64,000 nucleotides of DNA. It comes from Neodiprion pinetum (Eukaryota > Arthropoda > Insecta > Hymenoptera > Diprionidae). The stretch lies in contig NC_060235.2 in the NCBI RefSeq assembly GCF_021155775.2, positions 19,211,598-19,275,597 of the forward strand, read 5' to 3'. The position numbers and the translations under genes were made by a program. Below the pieces are notes generated by a model. It did not search any database. It saw nothing but the letters and a program-made list of their open reading frames with translations, and was not told the origin of the DNA. This document shows, in pieces, positions 54,801 to 64,000 of this stretch; within the stretch, counting starts at the first letter, position 1; each line of letters opens with the position of its first letter.

Positions 54801-57731
54801 CACTATGACCAGACACTGTGTGCAATTTTATGACGCTTAGAAAGTTCGTTTGCAATCAAGTAAGGTCAATTAATGTTATTCACTTTTCTGATAATATTAC
54901 AATTTACTTAAGGTACTTTCATTTTCTTTTCTATATATCAGTTGTTATCGCTTAACAAATTAAGTGTGTCGTATGATTGAATAAGATATGTTCATCTTTT
55001 TGTAAATGAGACATATTTTAATACGTGACTGGATTACACGATTCTATTACATGAGTGCAAACGCCATTCTAAAGAGGTAAATCTGAATATCCATTCCTTG
55101 GATTTTATAAATATAATCGCCCAAACCTTTGCGACGTACCCAAGAATATTACAACACGCTGTGTTGCTGTATTTACACATTTTCAACTTACGCATAGTGC
55201 ATAGTCTTCTTTGTTTGAAATACTCGGATGCAAACAAAGAATTGATAAATTTTCATCTACTTATATTCCCAGTAGTTGACTATTGTATCCAAGATAAACC
55301 CATTGAATCGGAATTCTATTTATGAATTGGCACTCTTTTCAGTGCAACACAGCGCATCTGTATAACTTATGTATTCTGAGTATAATATTAAAGGTTTCAA
55401 GAATGAATAGTTTCTATTATACAAGGTGATTTAGATGTGACGAAAAATTCAAGGTAGTTAAATTGAAAATTTGTTGTAATCATCGTGAATTGTAAATTAT
55501 CTGAACCGGGAGATGAAGAAAAAAGAAGTTTGTTCGTCTAGAAAACGACAGTGATAGCATCAACACTGTGAAAATTTTTATCATATCTGAGTCACCGCGT
55601 TCAGGGAAAAGCAAAATTTCGATAAGAAGTATAAATGGCATACCTCTAGCATGACACAGCAGATATGATAGATGCACTGCGTGACAGCCTCGCTGGTGCC
55701 CGAGATAGTCACTGTACGTTCCGTTGAGTTTGGTAGCATTTCGGATGCGACTTGAATAGAGGCGCCGGTAACTTCGCGAATTTCCTTTATCTTTGATCCT
55801 CCCTTTCCAATGAGAGATCCGCATTGCGAGGCAGGAACTATCAGCCGAAGAGTGATCGGCGGCCTTGGAACGCCGCCGCCACCACCTGCGCCGCTTCCTT
55901 GAATATCGTGGAACTGGGAACACCATTCTTCAAACTTCTTGCAAATCAATGTAAACGCTTTGAATATCGAGTTTGTAGGACCGGTTACAGTGACTATACG
56001 TTCTGGGCAGGAGCCATCTGAGATATTTATCTTGGCACCGGACTGTTTGCAAAAATAAAATGACTCATTAGACACAGACACACGCATAAACATCAAACGC
56101 ATTAGTACAAATGAACTATATATAAATAATAATTTATTGGTGAATCAACGAGATACAGACATACCTCTTCACGGAACCTATTTACAATTTCTCCTTTCTT
56201 TCCAATTATGCTGCCAACTTCCTACAACAATAGAAAAGACATGGTCAATTTTAAAATAAAATCTTTATTCAAAATATATCAACATTCAATTGGTTTGAGA
56301 AATCTGCTCATTACGCTTTTTTTAAATTAATCGAGTTCCGGTCATCCGATCATTTGGACGATATGACTCTTATGTGACAATGGTGATATCTTTCTATGTC
56401 GATTTCTAAGAACTGTGCTAAAAGACAAATCAAATTCTTGACACAACATAATGTGGGTTGATAGTTTCTACGTCTCTAACTAGTCTAACTATAAATAGGT
56501 CTCTCCAACATTTCTCTCTGCTGTCCAGCTAGATCTCAGACTTTGGTCTGACCTCCGATAATGTCAGCTAGCTACACTTAGACTACGAGGTACATGCGTG
56601 GCGTTTCTTCCCTCTAAACTTAGAAGATTGGTGGTCCAATCGAGCAGGCTAATTAAATACCAGCCTGTTAGGAGCAGCTCTCCATCAGATTTACCAAAAT
56701 TCACAGGCGAGACAAGGTCGTTATTTATCTCCTGATCACGCAAACTATTTGCAGAATCGTCATTTTTTTTCTTTCGAATTGTACGTCAACGAATTTTTCA
56801 ACGAACCGTTGTACGCATAACGAAAAAATGAACAAATAGAACGTCTGTCTGTCTGTGGAATTGAAATAATCGAAGCCATGTATCGGCTGAATGTGAAAAC
56901 CAGGCCTTAATAAGATTTATTCGACACGGAAGCACCTCAGTCAATGTAGAACAAAGGGACAGGTGAGAGGCCCTTGGAAACCTTCCAACGCTGGGAGGAT
57001 AGATCGTGTACCGTGCAGTAGTTGTGGAATGAAGCAAAAAGCGAACACGGAACGGTGTGCAAAAATTCAAGGAATGAAAATAAGGTTGAGGATACTTCGG
57101 GAAGTAGCGTTCCTCATTTGCTTTAAGCTTCCTACTCAGATTCGGTTAAATATAGAGAGATCACGTGACCTAATCACATACTAAAAAGCCTTACTATGGT
57201 AGTTAACGGATAATCAGTACATCCACTACAATTACACCTACTTATATTCAATTAATTTTCTTTGATGTGTGAAAGTGCAAATACATTTTTTTTCCATTTC
57301 AATATAAATTGATAAGCAAATTAACATACTTTATTTTTAATTGACCAAGTTTCACCAAAGTTTAGACTTGTTTATAACCGAAGAACTGTTTACAGGTTGC
57401 TTCAGAATCGTTCGTACTTTGTTATAAAGAAACGCAGGTTCAAAACCACGCGGATCAATTTCGATTGGAGCCAATTTCACAAATAAAATCAAATGCGTCT
57501 TAATGCGTTGAAGGATTAGTTTTGCAAGTAAAAAAATTCATGACACATATCGCTGAGCAAAATTAGTAAATATTAGACAACTTTCAGAGATTTCAGGATA
57601 ATCAAAAACTCTGAAGAGTTTTGGTGGTTTCCAATCGATATGAGTCTTACCTTTCCCTGCATAATGAGACGAATAGTTAACGTGACCGACGGATCGTCGT
57701 TGAGCATTGGTTTGGGGTCCATATTGTCCAT
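42508..57731 (-). CDS. mub: Poly(rC)-binding protein, triple KH domain (Mub/PCBP), whole coding span
   Basis: Seven coding exons joined by GT-AG introns give a PCBP/hnRNP E family protein of 472 residues (short exon 4) or 562 (long exon 4). In the short form KH1 is about residues 16-86 with loop GKKG at 34-37, KH2 about 107-178 with GKGG at 125-128, and KH3 about 279-345 with GKGG at 293-296. Two adjacent KH domains, a long low-complexity linker and a distal KH3 is the PCBP layout. Family members bind C-rich single-stranded RNA or DNA and control splicing, stability and translation. Drosophila mub is expressed in mushroom bodies. The exons run 57731-57651, 56221-56165, 56042-55644, 53777-53655 (or 53385), 47395-47299, 46827-46548 and 42889-42508. 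All phases agree (0,0,0,0,1,2). The family call is secure. The orthology to mub rests on recalled similarity. Confidence 0.95.
43986..44000 (+). repeat. C15 homopolymer in mub intron 6
   Basis: Fifteen C on the plus strand, G15 in the transcript sense. Confidence 0.9.
44925..45129 (-). CDS. mub: Candidate alternative terminal exon of mub
   Basis: Inside the exon 6-7 intron, an acceptor preceded by a pyrimidine-rich run (TTCCTTTGTTTCCAG|G) opens a frame in the phase required by exon 6. The split Arg codon is followed by SCLPGPEPRENLLNLTQL, then QNPELTPIISVPYSCWLS, a Lys run, and a TAG stop at 44927-44925. This would replace the 127-residue tail with 68 residues after KH3. The first part is GC-richer than the flanking intron and the frame lacks stops for 68 codons. 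I do not recognise the peptide, and no canonical poly(A) signal is obvious just below it. It could be a chance frame. Confidence 0.35.
46548..46827 (-). CDS. mub: mub coding exon 6 (KH3)
   Basis: A 280-nt exon. It begins by completing an Ala codon split with exon 5, continues LAALAGSQLRTSNTNRQQP, then carries all of KH3 (HEMTVPNELIGCIIGKGG, TKIAEIRQISGAMIRIS, TITITGNPDAVALAQYLINM). GKGG is intact. The acceptor is ATATTATAG|CTT and the donor AATATGAG|GTAAGTAC, leaving phase 2. If the downstream intron is retained, translation stops one residue after LINM (AGG then TAA). Confidence 0.95.
46828..47298 (-). other. mub: mub intron 5 with complementary intronic segments
   Basis: A 471-nt intron from GTAAGTAA to ATATTATAG. 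In the RNA sense AAGGTGGTTCTTCA (plus coordinates 47271-47258, 28 nt below the donor) is exactly complementary to TGAAGAACCACCTT (46988-46975, about 147 nt above the acceptor). Pairing would loop out roughly 270 nt and bring the splice sites closer. Confidence 0.8.
47299..47395 (-). CDS. mub: mub coding exon 5 (Leu/Ala/Gly linker)
   Basis: A 97-nt exon coding for 32 residues (MGKLGSNPLAGLAALGLGG then LATPANTGGLNPA) plus one base of the next codon. The acceptor is GTTGTTACAG|ATG and the donor CCAGCTG|GTAAGTAA, leaving phase 1. The Leu/Ala/Gly-rich linker before KH3 is characteristic of insect Mub. The initial Met is an internal codon here, not a start. The intron upstream is 6.26 kb (short exon 4) and the one downstream 471 nt. 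Confidence 0.9.
47396..53384 (-). other. mub: mub intron 4 (long, 6.0-6.3 kb)
   Basis: This intron separates exons 4 and 5: 6,259 nt with the proximal donor at 53654, 5,989 nt with the distal donor at 53384. It is AT-rich with short A/T homopolymers. I found no additional exon with both good splice sites and recognisable family sequence. A small AT-repeat cluster lies near 47785-47811. Confidence 0.8.
53385..53777 (-). CDS. mub: mub coding exon 4, long form with His/Pro-rich extension
   Basis: From the same acceptor, the open frame continues 270 nt (90 codons) past the proximal donor to a second consensus donor, GATGCC|GTAAGTCT, also in phase 0. The added segment is rich in His, Pro, Ala, Ser and Leu (SHFAAHHPSHYASHAHP, then LLPPHLTAHHPLHPSPLHAS) with no predicted fold. 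It would lengthen the KH2-KH3 linker and yield a 562-residue protein. The stretch is far more GC-rich than its surroundings, as expected of coding sequence in this AT-rich locus. Alternative donor use is inferred from sequence only. Confidence 0.7.
53655..53777 (-). CDS. mub: mub coding exon 4, short form (linker)
   Basis: Codes for 41 residues from SPPKGATIPYRPKP through AYTIQGNYAVP to AHSD, a proline/tyrosine/glutamine-bearing linker after KH2 that is typical of PCBP and Mub proteins. The acceptor is ATTTTTCAG|TCC. The proximal donor is TCGGAC|GTAAGTAC, a full consensus match in phase 0, giving the junction HSD|MGK with exon 5. The reading frame continues past this donor to a second one (see the long form). 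Confidence 0.88.
53778..55643 (-). other. mub: mub intron 3
   Basis: A 1,866-nt intron between KH2 and the linker exon, from GTATGCC to ATTTTTCAG. It is AT-rich. The open frames within it have no recognisable content. Confidence 0.85.
55644..56042 (-). CDS. mub: mub coding exon 3 (end of KH1, complete KH2)
   Basis: A 399-nt exon (133 codons, residues 47-179). It starts with SGAKINISDGSCPERIVTV, the second half of KH1, runs through FEEWCSQFHDIQ, then a glycine-rich linker (GSGAGGGGGVPRPP), then all of KH2 with GKGG, and ends CCVMLE. The acceptor is CAAACAG and the donor CTAGAG|GTATGCC, both in phase 0. The intron to exon 2 is only 122 nt. This is the most conserved part of the gene by family comparison. 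Confidence 0.96.
56165..56221 (-). CDS. mub: mub coding exon 2 (KH1 GXXG microexon)
   Basis: A 57-nt exon of exactly 19 codons reading EVGSIIGKKGEIVNRFREE. It carries the GKKG nucleic-acid loop and the two helices around it. The acceptor is TGTTGTAG and the donor GAAGAG|GTAT, both in phase 0. Skipping it would keep the frame but delete the RNA-contact core of KH1. It is too short to stand out as an open frame and was found by completing the KH1 fold between exons 1 and 3. Confidence 0.93.
56222..57650 (-). other. mub: mub intron 1
   Basis: A 1,429-nt intron from GTAAGA to TGTTGTAG. It interrupts KH1 just before EVGSIIGKKG. I see only scattered short open frames and no second gene. The inserted sequence is average AT-rich, with no conspicuous repeat. 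Confidence 0.85.
57651..57731 (-). CDS. mub: mub coding exon 1 (start codon, KH1 first strand)
   Basis: Codes for 27 residues from MDNMDPKPML to LIMQGK, the acidic N-terminus plus the first beta strand of KH1. The start at 57731 is the only ATG in frame in this exon, with good context (CAACCATGG). The donor follows as AAAG|GTAAGA, in phase 0. The exon begins at 57897, after a strong acceptor (TTTGATTCCAG), so 166 nt of leader precede the ATG. Confidence 0.93.
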
Positions 57732-57897
57732 GGTTGCTGCGTTGACAAGATTCCGAATGTTATTAAGGGATGTTTTGACGATCGGGAAGGAGGTGGAAGA
57801 GGACAAGGAGCGGGGAGAGGTGAGGCGAGTTATTTTCGCCGGGGAGGATTCGGGGGAGGTGCTTCTTAAGCGGTCCCACGTATGCTCAGACTTCACA
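57732..57897 (-). promoter_or_regulatory. mub: mub 5' leader in exon 1, C/U-rich
   Basis: These 166 nt lie between the exon 1 acceptor (CTTTGATTCCAG) and the start ATG, so at least one further 5' non-coding exon must lie upstream. There is no ATG in the leader. In the RNA sense it carries several C patches: CCTCCCCCGAATCCTCCCC at 57859-57841, CCTCTCCCCGCTCC at 57820-57807 and CCACCTCCTTCCCGAT at 57796-57781. The frame of the protein stays open through the whole leader to the acceptor. Confidence 0.75.
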
Positions 57898-59228
57898 CTG
57901 GAATCAAAGAAAACAGGTGTGAACGGTGATCATCGACACTTTCAAATCGATTTGTCGAATCAGACGGAAAGATGATCACATCTTTTTGTGCTCAAACTAC
58001 AATAATAATTTGTCATTATCAAGAATTAGATCATCTCGAGCGAACTTTGCTGATCGATGATGCAGCTGATTTGTTTTCATTGTTGTAAGTTCTAGACTGT
58101 CTCGTTCCGCATCGAACGTGTTCAAATGTTTCTCAAGTAATAATGTAAGAATGCCTCTTTTGGGTATATTTGATTTATTCACTAACTCCGTATCAGGTGT
58201 ACTTTCCTATTCGTCTAATCATACGAAAACAATTGTTATATTTGATCAAATATCTCGCATATCACAGCGACGCAATGCGGCTCGAACGCTGATCAATTGA
58301 AATAATGATAAATCTCATTTTGGTGTACTGTAGTATATTTTTGAGATGCTATTTGAATTATCCTTCTTCAGTATGCTGAAGCGTTTGTGAAAATTGTGGT
58401 TGTGGCAAGTTTAAACACAAAATAAAATGTAGGAAAAAATTATATCTTAGGAAACAGTGCACTTGTCTTATTTATGAGCTATATTTCTACTATTATTGAA
58501 GTTGACATGAATTGACCATTATTTATTGCAGAAATCCAAACGTTTTGTAATTTTGCTTACAAGGCAAATTACAATAGAATTAATTTTACTGTAATTCAGG
58601 GGAGAAATTAACAATCTATTCAAAGACTATACGATATAACATTCCTCAACGAGCATAAAGCATCGCCTCGAAAGCTAGTGGCGAAAAATTTCTCATCGTT
58701 TCGATGTTATGCCACGAGGTTGAAGTTGGTAAAGTGGAAGCAATAAACATTAAGCAGAAGAAACACTCAATTTTAGAATAAATTCAAGAGTGTTGAATTC
58801 TAATATACATGTTTTGCATTATTACAGTTCACCGAATATCAGAGAACTTTAAAGTTGTAAAACGAAGATATTTCCTCAACATGCATCGTCAAAGTAACAT
58901 TATTAACTTCAATTTTGCTCATCTTTGCCCAACCTCTGAAGAAAACAAAGTAAGCTGTTCGCCAACACCAGTTGAATCGACTGATGGAGTAATTATACAG
59001 TAGAGCAGCTTGGATGCAAAAATACAAGTACAACAAATGATATGCACAATATAGTGAAGTATGAAAAAGTGAACAATTAATTATTAATGCTACCTGGGTC
59101 TGATACATTGCAATAATAAGATAACGCTATTGGTAATTAAACCAGTTTTTCTCGGTCATACCTAATCAATGGCCGAAGAGAGAAATTTATGTGTGTATGT
59201 AATGTCTGAACAGGAATTGCTAGCAGTA
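57898..59228. other. Probable 5' intron of mub, no exon seen
   Basis: AT-rich sequence between the exon 1 acceptor and the CpG-rich patch. Short open frames only, none recognisable. It is most simply read as the 3' part of the intron that separates a non-coding first exon from coding exon 1. Confidence 0.5.
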
Positions 59229-59249
59229 CCCCCCCCCCCCCCCCCCCCC
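59229..59249 (+). repeat. C21 homopolymer
   Basis: Twenty-one consecutive C on the plus strand (G21 in mub sense), between exon 1 and the candidate promoter. Likely variable in length and prone to assembly error. Confidence 0.9.
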
Positions 59250-59540
59250 TACGCAGTAAGCTGGATTCTTGGTGCTTGTACCCTTTGTGAGGACCCCCCG
59301 AAGGCTGCCGTGCCCAGCAGAGTCTCGTTTGGCTGTGAATTCAGCAACGGTAAATGGCGAGAATTTCAAATGGGATAGAAGTAGTATGTATTAATACGTT
59401 CGCCATTGGCGAATTTCGCGAAGTTGGCTGGCGGCTGGGCGGCGCAAAAATATCCAACAGCAATCTCGGAGAACCGAGCGACGCCGCCAGGTGGGTTTTG
59501 TTAATTATTGTTGAGTTTTAGCCGGCGTAGTAGGCATTCA

Positions 59541-59599
59541 TTTCTCTTCTTTTCTTTCTCTCTCTCTCTCTCTCTTTCTCTATCTCCTCTCTTTCTCTG
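59541..59599 (-). promoter_or_regulatory. GA-repeat in candidate promoter
   Basis: A CT-repeat on the plus strand (GA on the minus strand) at the edge of the CpG-rich patch upstream of mub. Alternating GAGA sequence is bound by GAGA factor in insects and is common in paused promoters. The orientation and position fit a mub promoter, but a plain microsatellite is equally possible. Confidence 0.35.
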
Positions 59600-60420
59600 T
59601 CGCAAATGGGAGAAAATCGACTCGCGCTCCTGCCCGGAAGCGTAGTTTGAGCACGCATCCCGTGTGATTGTGAATCGTGAATGCAGGGACCGAATCGCGA
59701 CTATCTTCTCGCTCCTCCCGCCCGACGCGACGCGAGACGAAGGCAAGGCATCGTCGCGTCGCCGGTCGGCGTGCTCCACGAATTCATCCACATAAACGTA
59801 ATTCCGACCAGACTTGACCCACATCGTTATTACGGCGGGGAGTCTCGGTGCGGATAATATATATTGCTGAAAGTGAATTACCGATATATCACCTGCTCTC
59901 ACAAGTCGCCCCTGGTCACGGCGGTCGGGGCTCGATTGTTCATTGGCACTGCACGGCGGCTACGACGCACGACGATCACTGCTACTCGACGATGTATTAA
60001 ACGCGACCCACGACGACCGGCGGACGAGCACAGAAACGCACTTACAAGCTTTACAACTTCGGTTCTTCCTTCGCTCACGGCGGCGGTACCTCGATGGAAC
60101 GCAAATCAGTCTCTCGTTTCTTCTCTCCCCTCTTCACTTCTTCTCTCGCCTAGACTCGAGTCAGTCTCTCGATAACTCCAACTCGCCGGCCAGCCGCTAC
60201 GATCCGCCTCGTTTCGTACGCTACCGCAGGCGGCGCCACCGGTCGACGCCCCGCTTTCCCCCCTTGGCACGACTAGCGCTTCGACCGCGCTCACTGCTCG
60301 AGTCAAAAACTACCGCAGCGCCTCTCGCGCACGAGGTTTTCAACATTGTTGCGCTTCCGGCCCGCCAATTGTCGGCGGTATTGAACGATGATAGCAATGA
60401 AGTTGTCCGCAGGAAAATTA
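59600..60420 (-). promoter_or_regulatory. CpG-rich candidate promoter / first non-coding exon of mub
   Basis: This stretch is strongly GC- and CpG-rich against AT-rich flanks and lies about 1.7 to 2.5 kb above exon 1, which begins with a splice acceptor and therefore needs an upstream exon. Possible minus-strand donors include GTAAGT at 60045-60040 (exon side ...AGCTT) and GTGAGC-type sites. Open frames in all directions here follow from the high GC content and have no recognisable content. No clear TATA box was found. A start site for an opposing plus-strand gene is possible too. Confidence 0.45.
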
Positions 60421-60725
60421 AATTTTCACTCTATCGTCGATGTTGATGGATAATATGCAACTTTCATTGTGAATTTTTTATTTTTTTAGGAAACACTCAA
60501 AAATACAAACAAAGGTTACAGACTTTCAAGTTTCGTTTTGACTTCATTATTAGGTTGTTTAAAACTGGGAATAATTCTCCGAGTTTGAGAAATTTTCGAT
60601 ATCTAAAAGCAGTTTGCTATTAAATTGGGATCCTTCATTTCGAAATAAACAATAAAAAGAGTGGAAAACAAGCCCGTGGGGTTGTTTATACCAATGAATA
60701 TTAGGGTTTCAATAAGAAAAGTTGT

Positions 60726-60890
60726 CTATTCGGTTTAGTCGCGCCCTTCGCAGGGATTCTTGGGTAATTTGGAAGTCGTGCAATATCATACTTAAAATAT
60801 TAGATTCGATTTTTGGTACACTACAATGATTAGTAGCAAATGATATATTTTTATAGAGACATTCATTTGCGATATGATGTCATATTTTAT
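60726..60890 (+). repeat. Diverged dispersed repeat, copy 2
   Basis: Shares with 18658-18820, in the same orientation and almost the same length, the ordered blocks CTATTCGGTTTAGT, GATTCTTGGGTAATTTGGAA, ATTAGTAGCAAAT and GATGTCAT. The blocks between have diverged. An old interspersed repeat of unknown class. No terminal inverted repeats or coding capacity are seen. Confidence 0.6.
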
Positions 60891-62350
60891 GACGTAGGGT
60901 TTGACTAAATCAAACAGACAGACTGTACGTGGAAGAACGTTTGTATCGTTGCGCTTCATTCCAACAGTTTGGGGTGAATTAACGTTCAAGAGCTTATTAC
61001 GAAGCCTGTCGGAATTTACCTCTCCGAAATTTCATATCCTGTAATAGTTCTACACTAGAGCCACTTATCCAGCCGTATAAAATTTAGAGCAAATAAAAAA
61101 AATTGGTTTTAAAGTAGGCTGTTGATCATTCCAAACTTTCAGCATCGGCCGAAAGAATACGACCGTTCTGCTGAGTATTCTTACATTCTTCAAACAATCA
61201 AACAATATCGATAGCTGGTATCTAGAAGAACGTTACCATTCTTGCAGCGGATCCCTCGAGGTCAAACCCACATTTAAGAATATTACAAAGCCTATCTATT
61301 AAAGTTTATTCGTCATGATTTTGAACGTAGTAATACTCGTGTAATACAGCTATAATTAAGGTATACAAAATGATGAACAATTAAATTTCGAAAGGATTGT
61401 GTAATATGCTTAAATGTGGATTACCTCAGGAAGAATTTGGCTTTACTACCAACGATGGTAATGTTCTTCTAGGTTCCTTCATATTTTTTGATTACACTTT
61501 GTTAGTGGAATAGTTTGTGCTTTGTGTTTGTATTGAACATTCTCGTCGTGACTTGGATGATTTTTGTCTATTTTAATCTATCGGCTTTGGAATTAGTTCG
61601 ACTAATTCAAGTCAATGGCAGTTCTGATATTCTCCTACTTAATCTGTACAGAAAAATCACGCAATGATATACGGAGAGCTCCAGTTTTATAATTTTTGTG
61701 CTATACAGATTCTGGATCATTGAGATGAATTTTTTTTTTTTTTATGCCCTTGCACTAAGTATTTCAGCGTATTGCAATGAATCTCTAAACAGTGATCAAA
61801 CAATTGATCTGAGTGAATAGAATTTTGTAAGGTATACGAAAAAGTTCCCTATAAATCGATAATCATTTTAGGGAAAGTAATGCAAGAACAGAAAGAAAGT
61901 AGAAAAAATAAAGATTCGGAGAAAAAAGGAATTCACTCATAAAATTTGTACGAATGACCGTGCAGAATAATTATATTGCATACAATAATAATAATTCTTA
62001 TTGTTATAACATATTCTACACGATTGAGTATCACCGGAACACGTTTCGCATGCTTGTTTGTGAATAAATGTACCGAGATCACCGTACACAATACGAAAAA
62101 AAAACAAACATGTAGATGGAAAAAAAAAAAAACATCTCACCACAGGGAAAGTCGCAAGGAATTTCAAATCTCACTTTTTATGGTCACCTCGACAAACGTG
62201 CGAGTTATAATCGTCGCCCGCGGTGGAAACGAGAATTAATGAGGTGCGAATCACAGGCAACTGCCGATACACAAACACGATTCTTGTGAATGTGTTGATA
62301 CACACGCGCGTCTACCGCTCGGCCCCTGTAAAGTAGTGAAGAATTACGAC

Positions 62351-62368
62351 AGAGGGAAGAGAGAGAAG

Positions 62369-62402
<34 letters not shown>
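62351..62402 (+). repeat. GA-rich microsatellite
   Basis: Interrupted (GA)n with (GA) runs up to about 20 bp, just below the hairpin region. No linked gene is seen. Confidence 0.85.
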
Positions 62403-62403
<1 letters not shown>

Positions 62404-62596
62404 GCCGGCTGGGTAGTCGCCGTGGTGTCGAAAAACCTGACGCACCTGTCGTGCTACGGTTCTTGGAAAATCCCATGTACATATATGACATAATCCATAC
62501 GCGGTATCGTATGAGACGTAGAAGCGAAACTTCAATATTTTCACACGCTGATACTCGATCGATTAGAAATAATCATTAATTCAAAGGCGTGCAACT

Positions 62597-62699
62597 GGAA
62601 AATGCCGCCTAAGGATATGAAATCCAACTTTCCTACGTAGACGGTAGCATCTAACGTATGGATGAAAGTTGGGTTGCCCGTCCGTAGGCGGCATTTTCC
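62597..62699. repeat. 103-bp imperfect inverted repeat (hairpin)
   Basis: The outer arms GGAAAATGCCGCCTA and TAGGCGGCATTTTCC are perfect complements. An inner pair (CCAACTTTC and GAAAGTTGG) also matches, with mismatched blocks between and a small central loop. This could be a degenerate MITE or a structured RNA. No target duplication is evident. Confidence 0.75.
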
Positions 62700-64000
62700 C
62701 TCGACGATAATCTTCCCAGGTAGTAAATCACAAAACCTTTCGTAGAACCTTAAGCTATTTGGGTTGGAGAGGGGCCTTGGAAAAGGGTTGTCCCAAAGGA
62801 AAACACACTGCCGGATAAAACCATAGACTTATCGTTAGACACGGATGTCGAACCGTATGGTCGAAGCCTAATACGCGAATTAATATTTCCAGAAGAGAAT
62901 TTGTTGCATAAATAAATATTCGACAGGCGAATTTTATCGCTGTCAGCGTAAATGCACTCCGAAATCTGTGTGTAGATGTCGGTTTATAGCTCGAGTGAAA
63001 CCGTAATTCAAACGGCTTGTTTATTGAAAGGGGACGAACGGTAATGGTATACTTTCGAAATGAGGAAACTCGATGAAGAAACTGGAAACGGATTGCGGAA
63101 CGTATAATATACCTGCAATGTACATACATAGGTATACATTTACATGACACATAAGCAGACGGAAGCGGACGTGGGTATTGGTTATCCCCAATCCGCTTAT
63201 TGATTCATCGTCGAAGTGTCTATAGTACATAGTACATAGGAACATACAGTGACCTGGAAAAGTTCTTGGAGGGTCTGATTTGGGGTTTAAGGCTTTCTGC
63301 CTTCACGCCTGCGTCACGTGCTTTATTTCTCGCTCGGCTTCGTCGTCTAACTTATTCTCTACTCTACCATGATGCCAAAGCCTCGTCAGATAAATCTTCG
63401 CTGTCAATCCGTTTAGTATTTACAGCGCATTTTTGGTCTCATTTCGAAACGGGCCACGGTAGAGAAAGAGAAGCGATAACGTTTCATGTTCTGGGACACT
63501 TTCTTGTACGGGAAAATTGATCACATATTCACGTCCAAAGTCACAGCGATGGTCGTGCTTGATAATCGATTATGCCTACAGAATTACAAACACTGCTGAC
63601 ACAAAATTTAATCACCTTTATCGGCCGAGCATCCGAACTTAAATCTTCGCCTATTAATAGGCAACTTATCTTTCACGGTTTACCTCTCGCAGCCTGAAAA
63701 AGATGTTGCTTACAGACAGGCGATGGTCAGATTTCCAATTGATTTCTAGAAATTCGGAGCCCTTTTTGAAAGGCACACAATTATGTAAATACTTCAGACT
63801 AAGCGGGCAACACGCATCTGCTAAAAAGTGAATAACCTAATTCAGCAAGGAAAACTTCTAGCAAAAATAAAGAAATAAATAAAAACAAGAGTACCACGAT
63901 TCGTTTTCAATTGATCCTGCAAATCGGATCAAGTTTATTTATGCGTAGTTACGTAGAAAGGTTAAAAACAAAATTAAATATCACGTCTTCTGCAATAATG
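62700..64000. other. Window end, no gene seen
   Basis: Moderately AT-rich sequence with short open frames on both strands (up to 131 codons on the minus strand at 62755-63150). None shows recognisable domains or flanking splice signals convincing enough to call. Confidence 0.55.

Larger units (their letters stand above)
60450..62596. other. Non-coding stretch above mub
   Basis: AT-rich with no supported gene. It includes one copy of a diverged ~165-bp repeat (60726-60890). Confidence 0.6.

Noticed and set aside
59943..60446. 167-codon plus-strand frame and overlapping frames in both directions
   Set aside because: Located in CpG-rich DNA where stops are rare. Arg/Ser/Leu-rich with no motif, better explained as promoter or leader sequence.
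62755..63150. 131-codon minus-strand frame
   Set aside because: No domain, no splice or promoter context and a basic/hydrophobic mix typical of chance frames.
1..64000. CRISPR arrays, operons, telomeric TTAGG arrays, retrotransposon or viral proteins
   Set aside because: None seen. Spaced direct repeats are microsatellites, and no polymerase, integrase or capsid motifs were found in the translated frames.

Overview
This is eukaryotic, almost certainly insect, DNA. It is AT-rich, crowded with simple repeats and homopolymer runs, and the only recognisable protein is split by GT-AG introns. I see no bacterial-style gene packing, no CRISPR array, no complete tRNA or rRNA, and no transposase or reverse transcriptase. 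The residue-level resemblance of the protein to insect Mub (as I recall the family) suggests a holometabolous insect, perhaps a hymenopteran. That placement is inference.

One protein-coding gene is well supported. It lies on the minus strand between about 57.9 kb and 42.5 kb and encodes a triple-KH poly(rC)-binding protein (PCBP/hnRNP E family; Drosophila mushroom-body expressed, mub). Seven coding exons join in consistent phase: 57731-57651, 56221-56165, 56042-55644, 53777-53655 (or to 53385 with a second donor), 47395-47299, 46827-46548 and 42889-42508. The two exon 4 donors give proteins of 472 or 562 residues. A further in-phase candidate terminal exon lies at 45129-44925. Exon 1 carries a C/U-rich 5' leader. 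A CpG-rich stretch with a GA-repeat at 59.5-60.4 kb is the likeliest promoter or first non-coding exon.

Below the stop codon, about 42 kb (1-42.5 kb) has no convincing coding sequence. The part nearest the gene (about 27-42.5 kb) is dense in microsatellites and T/A homopolymers and may hold a long 3' UTR whose end I cannot fix. Farther away are two same-orientation copies of a ~430 bp MITE with TA target duplications (23092-23518 and 37220-37652), a 266 bp foldback element (16040-16305), a nearly perfect 94 bp palindrome (12573-12666), a diverged ~165 bp repeat pair (18658 and 60726), and several CpG-rich patches that could be promoters or enhancers. Above the gene, 60.5-64 kb is non-coding and contains a 103 bp imperfect hairpin (62597-62699).

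The observations most worth checking concern how this RNA-binding protein gene may regulate itself. They are the alternative exon 4 donors, the alternative last exon, C-rich patches just upstream of the start codon, a U/C-rich tract just after the stop, and a 14-bp complementary pair inside the exon 5-6 intron.
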